Position numbers and translations under genes: made by a program. Of a stretch of DNA of 64,000 bases, positions 1 through 11,756 are shown piece after piece (the first letter of the stretch is position 1; the number at the start of each line of letters is the position of its first letter). The stretch spans positions 2,070,001-2,134,000 of the forward strand of contig CAJHZI010000431.1 in NCBI GenBank assembly GCA_905160935.1. The letters are read 5' to 3'. Under the pieces are notes generated by a model that worked only from the letters and a program-made list of their open reading frames with translations, was not told the origin of the DNA and ran no database searches. This DNA is from Enchytraeus crypticus (taxonomy: Eukaryota; Annelida; Clitellata; Enchytraeida; Enchytraeidae).

Positions 1-500
1 GGCTCATCAGGCAAGATTGCAACCACTAGTCAGTAAAAGAGACCGATTAGTTTAATATTAAAGATATATAAAATACAATACTATACGTAAATAAAGTTGC
101 AAAAACTCGTGTTGTTAGCTTCAGTGGTTCATTTATTCCTGATGATCTTCGAGTAGCTGACCCAGTGGTTTTATGCCTTCTTTAGATTAGATATCAGTCA
201 AACCTTATAGGCTTGACTAATATTTAACTCTACGGGTTAATTTTTTAAAATAATAGTGATATTAATAGTAAATCGATAAAGATAAGCTTCACAGAAGTTA
301 AAGCATCTCAAGAAATCTCTGAACTCCTGCATTAAAAATAAATTTTAAAGTTACTTATTAAAATGGACAAAATTAGTCACAAATAAAAATCATAAAACTT
401 TATCGGACAATTAGTAAAATACACGAATTTAACAAAATTACATCTCAGAAAATGAGATGCCACCTATAATTATATAATGCCAGCGTGTGATACTATAAGA
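1..500. other. AT-rich non-coding sequence, left edge
   Basis: No exon is seen on either strand. The C-terminal exons of the minus-strand crotonase gene should lie further left. I looked here for the conserved glycine-rich stretch that normally follows the last visible exon and did not find it, so this is read as intron. Confidence 0.5.
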
Positions 501-638
501 GCTAAAAAGCTGGCAAAGCTAAGGTTAATGTCAGTTTCCTCACTTGAAAGCGATGTCAGTGACGGGCGAACTCAGGATTTGAACCCGCACCTATTGATCA
601 GCGGTCGAGTATCTTACCGACTTCACCACTGGCTCCAG
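501..638 (-). repeat. tRNA-derived SINE, family A (copy 1)
   Basis: On the minus strand the element starts with a tRNA-like head. It has an A-box-like TGGTGAAGTCGG and a B-box-like GGTTCAAATCC, followed by a central block and a tail reading GAGGAAACTGAC. At least six further copies occur in the window (7701, 15703, 20986, 21797, 29727, 44271). The copies share the same ends, which shows that this is a dispersed SINE and not a tRNA gene. It lies in the crotonase intron. Confidence 0.85.
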
Positions 639-707
639 CCGGTAAAGATATATAGCAATATTAACTTAAACGATGATTTCAGGAGAGATTAAATGACAAT
701 TATTTAC

Positions 708-852
708 CAAAACGTCTGCAGAACACGCCCATAATGGCGGTCTCATCCAGTACACGTAGGTCACACATACAAGCAAGCTCTAACCCCCCAGCCACCGCAT
801 AGCCCGATACAGCTGCTATCACTGGCTTGCTGAACATCTTACGTGAGGGACC
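708..852 (-). CDS. crotonase exon 3 (visible part of gene)
   Basis: The acceptor AG is at 854-853 and the donor GT at 707-706. The exon encodes GPSRKMFSKP through GVFCRRF plus one base of the next codon. It carries the GYAVAGGLELA acyl-CoA/oxyanion segment. The next exon is not in the window. Confidence 0.9.
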
Positions 853-2596
853 CTGAATTGTCACATAGGTTGAGCACAATCATAATACATGAAAGTATCG
901 AGCACTGTGAAGTTCAGCATCATCTAGCTCCATAGTCTAATCGAAATGATGTAGAGTCAAAAATGTAAAATCAAGATGTTGGAAAACATAAATTCTTAGA
1001 AATAAATACATTTTCTCAAATCTGACGAAGTATAGACCTGCTTCAATATCCTAGAATACAAAGGATTTTTTATCCAAACTAGAAATATAAATGAGCGAGC
1101 CAATAATCAAATCGCCCAATCTCTTAGTTAACAGAAAAGTACTCTATCAGCTATACCACTTAATCAACTTATAATTTACACATTAGTAGCACTCATAATT
1201 TGAAATTCATCATGAAGTAACAAGTTGCCTATAGCACTTGAATAATAGAGAAAATAACTGAGTAAATAAAGTGCTTTCAGTGGTTACCATAGGTCCATAG
1301 CCTTTCTGCAGTTCAACACTTGGTACAGCAGTAGACCTCGCTGTACTGTCACTTCCAGCTACCTCAGAAAGATCATATCCAGCACAAAAAGTTCCACCTA
1401 CAAGCAATTGTAAGTCCTATACAGTATTTGACAGAGAAGATTTGACATCCTGCTCCTCACTCGTCGGAGACGTGGGAGACGTTTCAGGCGGAATACAACT
1501 ATAATCTACTAATCTAACTATTTTAAGATCATAACATAATTATAACCTTATTCCACTTACAACTGTTTTGCAGTTCAGCAAAACAGTTGTACTCTGGCAG
1601 AAAGGGACCAGAAATGACATTGACAAGAGAGAGATTTTGAAAATAGACTCAATACTGTATGACTAGGATATCTTAAACATTTAGAATTTGCTAAATAATC
1701 TGTCCCAACAAATTCAAGAAGAGTATCCCAGTTTCTATTACAAATTTTTCAGTTATCATGAGCAAAAGCATACAACCACTTTATACAATGAAATAATTTA
1801 GATTATTTTTTATTACTCATTTGATTCAGATCTATTTTACACAAATCACATTCAGTATTTTTAAAAGAACAAAAATTACAAACCAAATCATAGGATTAGG
1901 ACCCTGAATAAAAAAATATCAGACAAAATTAAATATGCATATAATATGCACAGTATGCATATGCATACTGTGGAGCAGTTAATCAGAATGTATAGCATCT
2001 GATTATCTAAATATCAATTACCGTAGTCAAGATGAATTGCATTAATTAGTTAAACCCCACTAATCAAGACAGCTACGCTCATACACAATTATATGCCACA
2101 GGACAAACAAATAATCAACAGCTAAAGCATGCAATGTATATCTGAGACAGAGTTTTGCCTAGATCTGGTTTATAATACAAATGTTTATAATTTATGAGCT
2201 TTAAAATGAAGCATTACACAATACATCTAGTTTATAATAAAAATTTGTATAATTATGTAAGTTCTAAAGTGAACAATTTTAGAGTTTTTAACTTTTAAAA
2301 GAAATTTTATAAACTGCTAAGTGGCACCATAGATGATACTTAACAGCTTGTACATTGCATGATATACAAACCTTTAGAAAAATGTAAACTGTTTCCCTCT
2401 TACCCTTTCCGTACAGTACTGCAACGTACAGATCATCACTCTTTTCAAAAGCATCGAACGCAGAGATGAGTTCTAGTGAGGTGGCATGATTAACGCAGTT
2501 CCTTACAGAGGGTCTGTTGATACCGATCAAACAAACATGGCCGACTGTCTCCGTCTCTATGAGCGGCTTAACGTCACTGTCAGTGGTCTTCGACAT
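708..2596 (-). CDS. enoyl-CoA hydratase/isomerase (crotonase) family protein, 5' part of gene
   Basis: Three exons on the minus strand, 2596-2404, 1397-1288 and 852-708, join in phase (1, 0, 1) through GT/AG introns into 149 residues. The C-terminal third lies off the left edge. The order of motifs is that of a crotonase: INRPSVRNCVN near residue 40; the first oxyanion-hole segment GGTFCAGYDL at 65-74, split across an intron; then KPVIAAVSGYAVAGGLELA at 110-128, which supplies the second oxyanion-hole glycine. The family binds acyl-CoA thioesters and stabilises an enolate; the substrate here is unknown. The stretch after ETAIM reads GVFCRRF, where classical enoyl-CoA hydratases place a catalytic glutamate, so ordinary hydratase activity is doubtful. 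The start is the ATG at 2596. A possible acceptor AG (2600-2599) lies two bases upstream and would imply a 5' UTR exon. No mitochondrial presequence is obvious. Confidence 0.9.
1288..1397 (-). CDS. crotonase exon 2
   Basis: The acceptor AG is at 1399-1398 and the donor GT at 1287-1286. The exon opens by completing a glycine codon and reads GTFCAGYDLSEVAG, the first oxyanion-hole loop, then a Ser/Thr-rich linker ending GYGPM. Confidence 0.9.
2404..2596 (-). CDS. crotonase exon 1 with start codon
   Basis: ATG at 2596; 64 codons plus one base; donor GT at 2403-2402 within GGGTAAGAG. It encodes the N-terminal beta strands, including GHVCLIGINRPSVRN and YVAVLYGKG, typical of crotonase N-termini. 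Confidence 0.88.
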
Positions 2597-2632
2597 CGCT
2601 ACAATAGAAACATAGATAATAAGTGCTACCAA

Positions 2633-5140
2633 ACTTAATGATCAATCAAGAATCTTCTAGATATGAAGAATGATAACTACAAATTGGGCATAAAAGTCAT
2701 TACGTTACACGATGCTACAGTTGACAGTCGTTTGTTGATAAACAATGCATTGAACACAATGATACATGCAGGAAAAATTATAAAATGTAATTAAATTGAC
2801 ATTTATATTGGTATATACCCCTTAGAAGCTGATGATTACATATGGCTGCAAAAGCATTTTACCATTTCTTATCTTCTAATAAGAAAGAAACACATTGCAA
2901 ATGATTATTTTGTGCTTTAAAGATCAAACTGCTAGAATTGACAATGAAAAAACAGCATCTGTATGTCAAAGAATGAAACTGTCAAGGTCTCTAATGTTCA
3001 TTAAATTATTATAATCTTAAAAACATTCAACCCCGGCCTCGAATGGCTCTCTGATTTTATTCTAAAGGTTTCAATAGTGAAAACATATTTAAAAGTGAAA
3101 TTAAATTTCTTAAATAAAACACGAATAAAATAGTACTTACAGACAACGTACAATGAAACGAAAATATCCGATATTTATAACTCTAAAAATATAGTAACTC
3201 GCAATATAATCCAAAATTAAATATTCCGATTGCATTCTTAACATATATGACTATATGCACAAATTCATATATTAGAAATCCGACTTCTAATATTAGAATA
3301 ATGACAACAGAACTACTCTAGAAATTCTGCCATAAAAATATTTGTATTCTAGGATATTTAGCATGCACCTTATGCGTTAGCACCTTTTGCAACATTATCT
3401 CTATTCTCTCAAGTCTTCCTGTGACCACACTTCGGGTCTACTCAATGGTCTGATCTGTTCACAGATAAGTCACTATCGTCTATTCGTCTATATCATCTAG
3501 ACGTGAAAGGTATCTATCTTTCCCAGTATCTTTCCAAAAACGTGTTATCTTCTTTATCTTTTTCATGTATCCCCTTGTCTACTTCTCTAGACGTCTCGAA
3601 TCCTCCTCTGTCTAAGCAGGCCCACCAATCAGGAACTCCGAATCTATTTAATTCACGCCCATGACAGAGATCTAAACAGCTGACTCATATAATATTTGCA
3701 TTCAAATATAATGTATCAAGCTGAATAAATAACACTTTAACTACTCAATTACAAAACATAAATAAATTATTTAATGCAACAAATATGTGGCCCTGACAAA
3801 AACGGTGAAGTGGGTATGTGTGGTGACTAAATAATAAATCCGATAGTACTGCAACATTACGCACATTACAGAAGGGCACAGCATATTGACATCCTGTGCC
3901 CTCGGACAGTGTGAATGACACTGACAGCTGCCGACAGCATCTCAATCAGAGAATCTAGATGGTGCTTGGTGATGGTGGTTGTTGGTTGTGGCTGTAGATG
4001 GATCAACAACCACATCTCATCCTTATTGATTATACGAATTTTTAACTCTTCGATAGCCAGTTTTATGCAGGATTTGTTAAAATTATTTGTTTAACAATCA
4101 CCTAAATTTACCAACCTACCTTTGCAAGAATTTTTAAAAACTGCGTTAGTATATCTGCTGCTTAGCAACGTTTTGGTGATTAGTCGATAATTGCCTAACA
4201 TTGTAAAGCGTTATCTTGAAGTTATTGCGATCAGCTGATCGAAGTCAAAGTAAACAAAACCACGTGACTGTCTTCCTGACACACTTTTTGACATTTTGAA
4301 AATTTTGGCATTTCATATACATGTATTATATTGAAAAATATTCATCTATGAAGAAATCTAGCACTTATAATACTTAGTGAGTTGAACCCTGATCGCGTGA
4401 CCCATCTCTGCACACTGTCCATATCTTTGACTCAGTGTGCAACAAAGATATAGATCGAATGCTTGGCCTTACGTACGCTTCTAGATCTTACTTCTTACCT
4501 TACATTTCTTACTTCTTAGACCTTACATAAAAGGTGTTTACTTTGAAAAATCTCACTTTACTTTTTTCTTTCGCTAGGAGGCGACACCGTACAATCATAA
4601 ACTTAATTGTTTGTTGGCAGGCAACTGCAACGTAATTTATCGTAAAAATGTAATATATCCTCTCTATATAATCAATATAGACATATATTAAACGTAAATT
4701 AAGACATATGTTTATCATCATTTGGTAAGTGATGGAAATATATTTTCTTGTAATTTTTAAAACACCATTCTGTTAATAAATGACGAAAAATATAATAAAC
4801 ATATGGAAATATAGAGAATATTGCCAGCCGGAAATATAAGCACACTCCCCTTCCCGCTCCCCCATTAGGCTTTGTTTATTATGTGAACAGAGTTACCGCT
4901 ACATATTATAAAAGGTCTATAGATCTTACTTCCAGAATGGTTACTAGAATCTACCGAGCTGGACTCAATTATTCACAGTGCAGAGATGGTCGAGACTTCG
5001 AGAAGTACTAGGATCGATTGGCCAATTTACTATACATGTATAATTAACTGCATGGATTATTTTGTTTGTATTTTAATTTGTTTTGGATAAACTTATGCTA
5101 TAATTGGCAGCATGTGTTGACTATACGACTGGCTAATTTG
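2633..5140. other. AT-rich intergenic sequence between crotonase and LINE-rich region
   Basis: I see no exon, RNA gene or repeat that I can name. The stretch upstream of the crotonase start (2600-3000) should contain its promoter and any 5' UTR exon, but no distinct element can be picked out by eye. Confidence 0.4.
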
Positions 5141-5143
5141 AAT

Positions 5144-5310
5144 GCGTCAATAGCGCAGTGGATGATTACAGGTTAGAGGTGTAGAAAACGTCATTAAGTT
5201 TTATTAAATGACAGACCCTTGCTGAGGTGAATTGAATTCTTCATCATGGGTTTGACTACCGGCAGTGCTGATCATGCAGGGAGTAAAATCTCGGAGATTC
5301 AGTCAATTAA
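5144..5310 (+). repeat. tRNA-derived SINE, family D (diverged copy)
   Basis: It shares with copies at 20041, 30230, 42772 and 49301 a head of the type AATAGCGCAG, then TTAAATGACAG, TGAATTGAA, a degenerate B box (ATGGGTTTGACTACC) and GAGTAAAATCTCGG. It is clearly older than the others. Confidence 0.65.
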
Positions 5311-5462
5311 GTAGGACTAATTAAGTATTTTACGATGTACAGATAGGTGAAATTAGACATTTTATGTTGAACTATGAGGTGTTATCAATATTAATTAGTA
5401 TTACTTAAGAGTCTGATCAGTCTTAAAAAAGCATACAATTGCTTCCTGACTCTGTAATGTTA

Positions 5463-5507
5463 TGTTATGTAATAAATAAATAAATAAATAAATAAATATA
5501 AATATAA

Positions 5508-5565
<58 letters not shown>

Positions 5566-5630
5566 GTGTGTGTGTGTTGTTCGTGTGTATGTATGTGTGT
5601 GTGTGAATGCATGTATGTGTGTGTACTGTT
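5463..5630. repeat. compound microsatellite (AAAT)n-(AT)n-(TG)n
   Basis: Runs of AAAT, AT and TG/CG dinucleotides lie directly before the LINE fragment. Long open frames here, reading Val-Cys or Thr-His repeats, are artefacts of the dinucleotide repeat. Confidence 0.95.
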
Positions 5631-6870
5631 TTGATTGGTTTTCCTCCTATCTGACGGATCGTTCTTTTAGTGTGAAAGCGATGGAGTACATCCCTTCGCC
5701 TTCTCACTTAAAGTATAGTGTGCCTCAAGGCTCCGTTCTTGGTCCTATCCCCTTTAACCTCTATACAACACCCTTAAGAACTCTAATCTCTTCTCATTCT
5801 CTTGATCATGAACTATATGCTGATGACACTCAAATGTACACTTGTTTCACCCCTAACTCCTATTCGAATGCTGAAACCCTCCTGCAACAAAGTTTTCAGT
5901 CTATATCCTCTTGGATATCTGCTAATTTCTTGGCCCTTAATCCATCTACTACTGAATTCTTGTTGGTCGGGACACCTCAACAGCTTCTGAAGCTGAATGG
6001 GAAAACTCTTTCGTTATCTTCGGGTATTAAAATATCACCTGTTTCTTCTGTGAGAAATCTCGGTGTATTCCTTGATCAACACCTAATCTTCCACGAACAC
6101 ATAACTAAAACTTCACAAGCATGTTTCTTCCATATCCGTGATCTTCGTCGAATACGTCAATATTTGTCACGTGAGACAGCTGCTACAATTGATGCTGCTC
6201 TTGTGCAATCGAAGTTGGACTACTGCAATTCCCTGTTTTTAAATCTCCCTGGCTGTGAGATTGATCGGTTGCAGTTTGTTCAGAATTCGCTTGCGCGAGC
6301 AATTTTTTATAGTTCCAAGTACTCACATGTTACGCCTATTTTGAAGTCTTTGCACTGGCTAAAGATTAAAGAGCGTATCATTTATAAAACAGCTTCGTTA
6401 ACATGAGTCCATCACCATCCCTGGACAAACTTGTATGTCTCACTTGATTAAAGTGATGCAGCCTGCTGTTACTCGGTCTTCTAAGTTAATTACTCTTGCG
6501 AGACCTAGCTTACCTTCACGCTCTAAGTTATCGAATCGTTCTTTCCAGCATGCTGCACCTCGGATCTGGAATTCTCTTCCATCCAATCTTTGGAAATCTT
6601 CATTTGAATCACATCAGCCTTTGCTTTCCTATGAGCAGCTCCATAAGCAGTTGAAGACCTATCTTTTTCATCTCTCTTTTCCATCCAGTGTCCATGAGCA
6701 GCGACCTGAGCCTAAACCACATTTTCTTCCCTCTAATTTGGACAGAATTTCTGGATTTTGGAATTTGCACCGTTTTTGGACCTTCTTTTTTGCTCGCCGG
6801 CTTGATTTTGTCTCAATGGTGCTCGATGTTGTCATTGATGACTGTAGCACTTTAATTGTTGTTAATTAAT
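5630..6870 (+). mobile_element. 5'-truncated non-LTR retrotransposon (LINE family A), reverse transcriptase end
   Basis: The frame shows DWFSSYLTDRS, SVPQGSVLGP and the active-site motif YADDTQMY, which are fingers and palm motifs of a LINE reverse transcriptase. HWLKIKERI and then, in a second frame, HAAPRIWNSLPSNLW follow, the C-terminal region typical of CR1/L2/jockey-like elements. The open frame ends at 6406 and resumes from about 6435, so the copy is broken. The endonuclease and N-terminal RT are absent (5' truncation into a TG microsatellite). The 3' end is a TTAATTAATTAA tail at about 6862-6885. The same 3' end recurs, inverted, at 7378, 7889, 43279, 46327 and 58418. Confidence 0.9.
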
Positions 6871-7377
6871 TAATTAATTAATAATACTGGAAAATAGAAC
6901 ACAGTAAATGCGAACTCTGACAGCTTATTTTGCTATCTAACGGAGTTCAATAAAATATATTCACAGCTCGCTTAAATTATATAAGACCTTAGGGCAAAAT
7001 CAACTAAATGGCTTTTACGGAGACATAAAAACTTAACCTTAACCATAAAAATTATTTTTTGCTTATCGACTTGAAGTTAGAATTTCCACTATCTGGCAAC
7101 ACTGCACAGAACTTGCATTAAGATCTTAAATTTTGTGTAAATAAAGATTAATATGATTAACTTAAAGTTGTAGAAGATATTTAGGTTCTCTACTGCCGTG
7201 AATACGAATAAATTGAATAATATATCACAGTACTTCTAAATTATACACATTCTTATTAAATGAAATCTTATATTTATATTATATTACTTAATCTTATATT
7301 TTTAGTGTGTTGAAAGAATTTTAGAAAATTAAAATAGTTGCCTGAACTGAGAGTATAGTATATTATAATAACAAAAA

Positions 7378-7615
7378 TAACAACAATTAGAGTGCTACAG
7401 TCATCAGTGACAACATCAAGCACTATTGAGACAAAATCTAGCCGGCAAGTAAAAAAAAGATTCAAATACGGTGCAAATTCCAAAATCCAGAAGATCAGTC
7501 CAAAGAAAATGTAAATTAAAGAAAAGGAGGTTTAGTCGCTGGTCGCAATTCATGTACACTGGATGGAAAAGTGAGATGGAAAAGATAGGTCTTCAACTGC
7601 CTATGGAACTATATA
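7378..7615 (-). mobile_element. LINE family A, short 3'-end copy
   Basis: This is the reverse complement of the LINE end at 6640-6870, beginning CAACAATTAGAGTGCTAC and including the segment encoding the terminal RT residues. It keeps the Lys/Leu-rich tail segment but no RT core. Confidence 0.85.
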
Positions 7616-7700
7616 ATTATACTATAATATTATGAGTATAGCACATTATTGCTTCTTAGTAACTAATGGGTGCAATACTATATTGTAATTATCAACCAGT

Positions 7701-7838
7701 TAAAGCTGGTAAAAAAGCTGGCAAAGCTAAGGTTAACGTCAGTTTCCTCACTCGAAAGCGATGTCAGTGACGGGCGAGACAAGGATTTGAACCCGCATCA
7801 ACTGATCCGCGCTCGAGTATCTTACCGACTTCGCCACA
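7701..7838 (-). repeat. tRNA-derived SINE, family A (copy 2)
   Basis: Same tRNA-like head (A-box- and B-box-like motifs on the minus strand) and GAGGAAACTGACGTTAACC tail as the other copies. The head end (right side) is slightly shortened, at CGCCACAATAG. Confidence 0.85.
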
Positions 7839-7888
7839 ATAGAACTAGTTAAGAACTAGTTGGGGGAATCTCTAGTAATCAAGTTTAA

Positions 7889-7944
7889 CAACAACAACAA
7901 TTAGAGTGCTACAGTCATCAATGACAACATCGAGCACTATTGAA
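7889..7944 (-). mobile_element. LINE family A, about 55-bp 3' terminus
   Basis: It contains only the last bases of the LINE (CAATTAGAGTGCTACAGTCA on the plus strand, preceded by AAC repeats). This is an extreme 5' truncation. Confidence 0.7.
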
Positions 7945-7998
7945 TGAATATTTATGTTATAACTCCTGAAATTATATATATATACATATATATATATA

Positions 7999-10225
7999 TT
8001 AGGGTGACAATAAAAACGAAAGTTGTTATTTTTAATGCTCACACCCTCTAAATATGTTCATTTCTATGCAAAAGTTAAATTTAGAAAATTTTTTGAGAAT
8101 CCATTCATATTTAGAGGTTGCACAATGGGCTCGAATATTATATATATGTGACCTACTTATTGAAGATACTGTTAATGATTAAAAGTTTCCTTGACAACCG
8201 TTGACTTGTTTGGGTCAGGATAATGCAATCTATGATTCTCCTCAATCTGTAAAAGGAACTGTTTCTGTTCTCTTGGTTAGTAAGCACTCCGTTGAACGAA
8301 TGACAAAGCGCAACGCCGCGCTCAGCAGCGTCATTCACGACCTTTAATTGACTTGCCTTTCTCAGAGCTTTAATGTATACGTCATTAGTGTCCCATCATT
8401 CCATGTACTTGGATCTTCTTCTAGAAAATCATGATCCACATCTAGAGCTATGAACATCTTCCTAGTGTTCCTTGTTACGAAATCAGATAGTTTTTTCTTG
8501 GTAGTTTTATCGTCAACAATAATTCTGCGTGGTGGATAGTCACATGAACCTTCACTTTCAAGCGCTCTTATCATGTCAACTTTTTCATTAACAGTAACAT
8601 CTGCATCAAAAAAGCCAATCCAATCAGAGTCTCATTTAGATACCACAGATGGTTGGAGAAACTCTTCATTGCTGTTGATGCAACAGATTCATCCAAGGTC
8701 TTGTATGTCTTTATGTCTCTGAGCAGAGACAGGTCGTTGCGTGGAGCTGATGTTAGACATCGGCAGGTAAACCATGCTTTCAAATACACCTTGATCACAA
8801 AAACGTTGAATCGACGGAGTCCTATGAGTTCTCGCTCTCTCAGCTTAAATTGAGATCGGAAGAGAAAAATCTTCAGAGAGTTTATCAGCTTGGCCATCCA
8901 CCTTTCCCGATGTACAGCACTAGGTTGATGAATAGTAACATCTCCCAAACTTTCACTCCTAGAAAGAGTTGAGGCAGCTGAAGAAGCTCTCTATAGTCAT
9001 CACAAGGTTACAACTGAGACAGCTGCCACGATATGACGATCGGCTACTCCGCTTTCAAACTCGTGCCTATCGATGGTAGTCCAGAAGTCTGAAAGCCTCT
9101 GAAAGAGTTTAATTTTTGGTCCGTTTGATGTCTCTATAATTGAATCAAAAACTTTTGTGACTATTAACTTCATCACATGATGTCTACATGGCAAGCTGAC
9201 AAGATTGCGGCCAAGCTTCTGTTCGAGGAGCATACAAGCTCCACTTCTCAGTCCCGTGTTGCTCGCAGTCGTGTCGATTGACATGAAACGTATGCGATCA
9301 TTCAAATTCCATTCTTGAATTAAACTGAAGACCGCCGTCACTTGGGCTTCTTCAGTACTACTGTGTATCTTTGGGACACCAAGAAGCTTCACCGTACCTT
9401 CACCTGACACGAGAATAGTCAATCGATCAACAGATTCTTTTGATTGTAGAGCTGTAAACAGTTTACCATCCCAGTGAACCGTTAACGAGGAATCACAGGT
9501 AAAGGAATCTTTGATTTCTTTAGCTAATATCGCTCAATTCTTTTCTTCGAACTTGTCTCAATAATTACCGATTACTGGTCAGTCTGTTAGGATCTATTCC
9601 CAAAGAATGTGCAGAAGCTGCCAAAACATATACTGCATTTCTGTCGCTTATCTTTGATCGATCTAAAGCAGCAGAAACTTCAGAACTTACGGTCGCGGTA
9701 GTCTTCCTTCTCTTCGAAGGTACACTAGCTTTCACCTACAAGCCCAACACATCTACATCAGAGCTGCTACCCTGATTCATTTCTAGATGTTGCTGCTGTT
9801 CTACTACACTGTTGAATAGGTTGTGACTCAATTCTAGAACTATTTTCTGCTTTTCTCTGTCCCGCTTGAAGGAAGGTAGTTGACCTTTGATTTAGACTAC
9901 TTAAATAAACAATGAACCAGGTGCACATTTGTGAGCTAAAATCCAAGAAATTAACTCCATAGATAGTTGCTATTTTTCTTAAACTGAATCTATGTATCTT
10001 AATTTAATTTTAATTTATTCAATAAATAACAAATAAACTTTGAATGCTATGTAAAATGCTGCATTAGCATGATAATAGATGAAAACTTCAGCAGTCTTGT
10101 GCAACCTCTAAATATCAACCAAATCCATCCAAAATTTTTTTATTACTCATTTGTACCAAAATGAAGAATTTAAGAGGGTGTGAGTGATAAAAAAAAAATT
10201 CCTATGTATTTCATTGTCACCTTAA
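7999..10225 (-). mobile_element. DNA transposon with long terminal inverted repeats and decayed transposase
   Basis: The ends are inverted copies of each other: left 7999-8125 starts TTAGGGTGACAAT and ends GAGGTTGCACAA; right 10097-10225 reads the same on the other strand (TTAAGGTGACAAT ... GAGGTTGCACAA). Internal blocks such as CTCACACCCTCT are conserved between the arms. The element sits inside an (AT)n tract on both sides, so a target-site duplication cannot be read. It encloses a broken minus-strand transposase-like gene. I do not assign a superfamily: the protein has hAT-like features, but TIRs of this length are unusual for hAT. Confidence 0.85.
8160..9790 (-). pseudogene. transposase-like pseudogene inside the TIR transposon
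   Basis: Minus-strand coding fragments in successive frames carry, in order: DRSKISDRNAVYVLAAS; TVHWDGKLFTALQ; SGEGTVKLLGVPKIHS; MSIDTTASNTGLRSGACML; CRHHVMKLIVTKVFDSI; FALDVDHD-like FIALDVDHDFLEEDPSTW; and NDAAERGVALCHSFN at the end. The Asp in SIDTTASNTG and the C-x-x-H cluster suggest an RNase-H-fold transposase, as in hAT-like elements. Similar uncharacterised proteins are common in invertebrate genomes (from memory). Stops near 9560 and between 8948 and 9000, and a frame change at 8340-8370, show that it is dead. Confidence 0.75.
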
Positions 10226-10249
10226 TATATATATATATATATATATATA

Positions 10250-10287
<38 letters not shown>

Positions 10288-10300
10288 ATATATATTAGAT
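10226..10300. repeat. (AT)n(TG)n microsatellite
   Basis: About 24 bp of AT followed by about 30 bp of TG, directly at the right end of the transposon. It is probably the right half of the microsatellite into which the transposon inserted. Confidence 0.95.
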
Positions 10301-11209
10301 TCAGTTATTCATAGAATAGAGTTAGAGAAAATTATGAAAAATTCAGCACTGAGTTACGAAGGAATCTTTATCAAGCACTTGAGTTTATCTTGTTCGAAAT
10401 TGTTGTATCTTGTACTAGTACTTTTCAGTAGGATCTTGAAATTTCAAATAATTAAGTCTAAAGTGCATGGAAAATCTTTTATTCAAATCTTCTCTCTGAA
10501 TTTTATTTACAGGAGAATATCAATATGACCAGTAAAGAGATAAATGATTAAACTACTTAGAGTTAAACACTCTTAAATTATCAGAGAATAGTATTTGACC
10601 TTATATCATAGGTTTAATTACAATTTTAGGCAATCGTTAAACTGCAAGTGATTTGAAATTCTCAAGAGCTGCATATTTGAGTATTTAGAGTTAATTTTAA
10701 TTAATCACAGATTTTGTATTTGTTTACTTAATTTCTGGTGCATTTTATGATTGAGCATATTTACAATACGTCCAATATATTTGAGGTACACTTAGGGTAC
10801 GTCCTTTACATAGACTACCATGTAAGGTATGGGTAGATATATAGCCTTTTGTCAAGATATTAACTTGTTTATCTATGGAGCGTGACAGTTTTCATGTAGA
10901 ATGTGAGTAGGAATATGAACCTTGGACGTACTATTTGGCAGAACAATAGAGAGAGAAAAATCTTAGCTAAATATGTAAAATCATGCAGATCCAGGTTAGA
11001 TAGGAAATTTTTATCCTGAATGCCTGCAAATGTTTGAGTTTTAGGTTAATTATAGTCTAATTTAACTTCAATGAATTGATTAATACAGAAAATATTTGTG
11101 GACTTATACATACTGATTTAATTACTTTGAAATTATAATTATGATTGAGTCGACGACGTTGGATTTATGCTAATGTTTATTACCATATACGCCTTTCAAT
11201 ATCTTACAG
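10300..11209. other. upstream sequence / probable 5' UTR intron of EXT1
   Basis: No coding exon is seen. A good acceptor (CTTACAG, AG at 11208-11209) precedes the EXT1 start by 46 bases, so a non-coding first exon probably lies in or left of this stretch. I cannot place it. Confidence 0.5.
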
Positions 11210-11255
11210 GGGAATCTGAGTGCCTTCACTCCTTGCCCCCTCTACATTTTCCCTC
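11210..11255 (+). other. EXT1: EXT1 5' UTR part of the first coding exon
   Basis: It follows the acceptor AG at 11208-11209. The frame is open upstream of the ATG to 11220, but the codon there is GTG and there is no upstream ATG in it. The ATG at 11256 directly precedes the membrane anchor, as in other exostosins, and was chosen as start. Confidence 0.6.
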
Positions 11256-11756
11256 ATGAACTGTCTCTGGCGCTATGTCTTTACATCCTTCTTCATCCTT
11301 ATAATCATGTGCCTCTACGTTGTTCTGAGGGACAAATCGCTGGCGGTTTTGCCTCGAAAACGACATCAGAATCGTCTGACAGATAAGCCATTAACTCCCC
11401 CAACTAGTTTTCTATCTGCACAAGAAGTTTACAGCAACTTAGAAGGGATTTTGAAGAGTAGGGATGATGTCAGGGTAAATAATCTTGGAAATGAGTTTGA
11501 AGAAATGAGAGCCAACGATAATGTGGATTGGGCTGAAAGAAGGAAAGCTGTGGAAACTGGAAAAATTATTAGAGATAGGGAGCGAACTAGTCGTAGTGGT
11601 GCTAGCGATCGGATAGCCTATGGTGATTGTAGGATGTCGAACTGTTTCGATATGTCTCTATGTCGAGGAAAGGAGTTTAGTGTTTATGTCTACCCTCACG
11701 AAGAGGGCACTAGACCAGTTTCAGCCAGTTACGCTCAGATTCTTCGTGCATTGAGG
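11256..11756 (+). CDS. EXT1: EXT1 exon 1: signal anchor, stem, start of GT47
   Basis: It has 167 codons and donor GT at 11757 (AGG|GTATGT). It encodes the cytoplasmic tip, the membrane anchor, a charged poorly conserved stem and then the conserved [23 protein letters not shown], which starts the catalytic ectodomain. Confidence 0.95.

Noticed and set aside
5465..5707. Thr/His repeat protein on the minus strand
   Set aside because: (TG)n microsatellite next to the LINE; no start context or homology.
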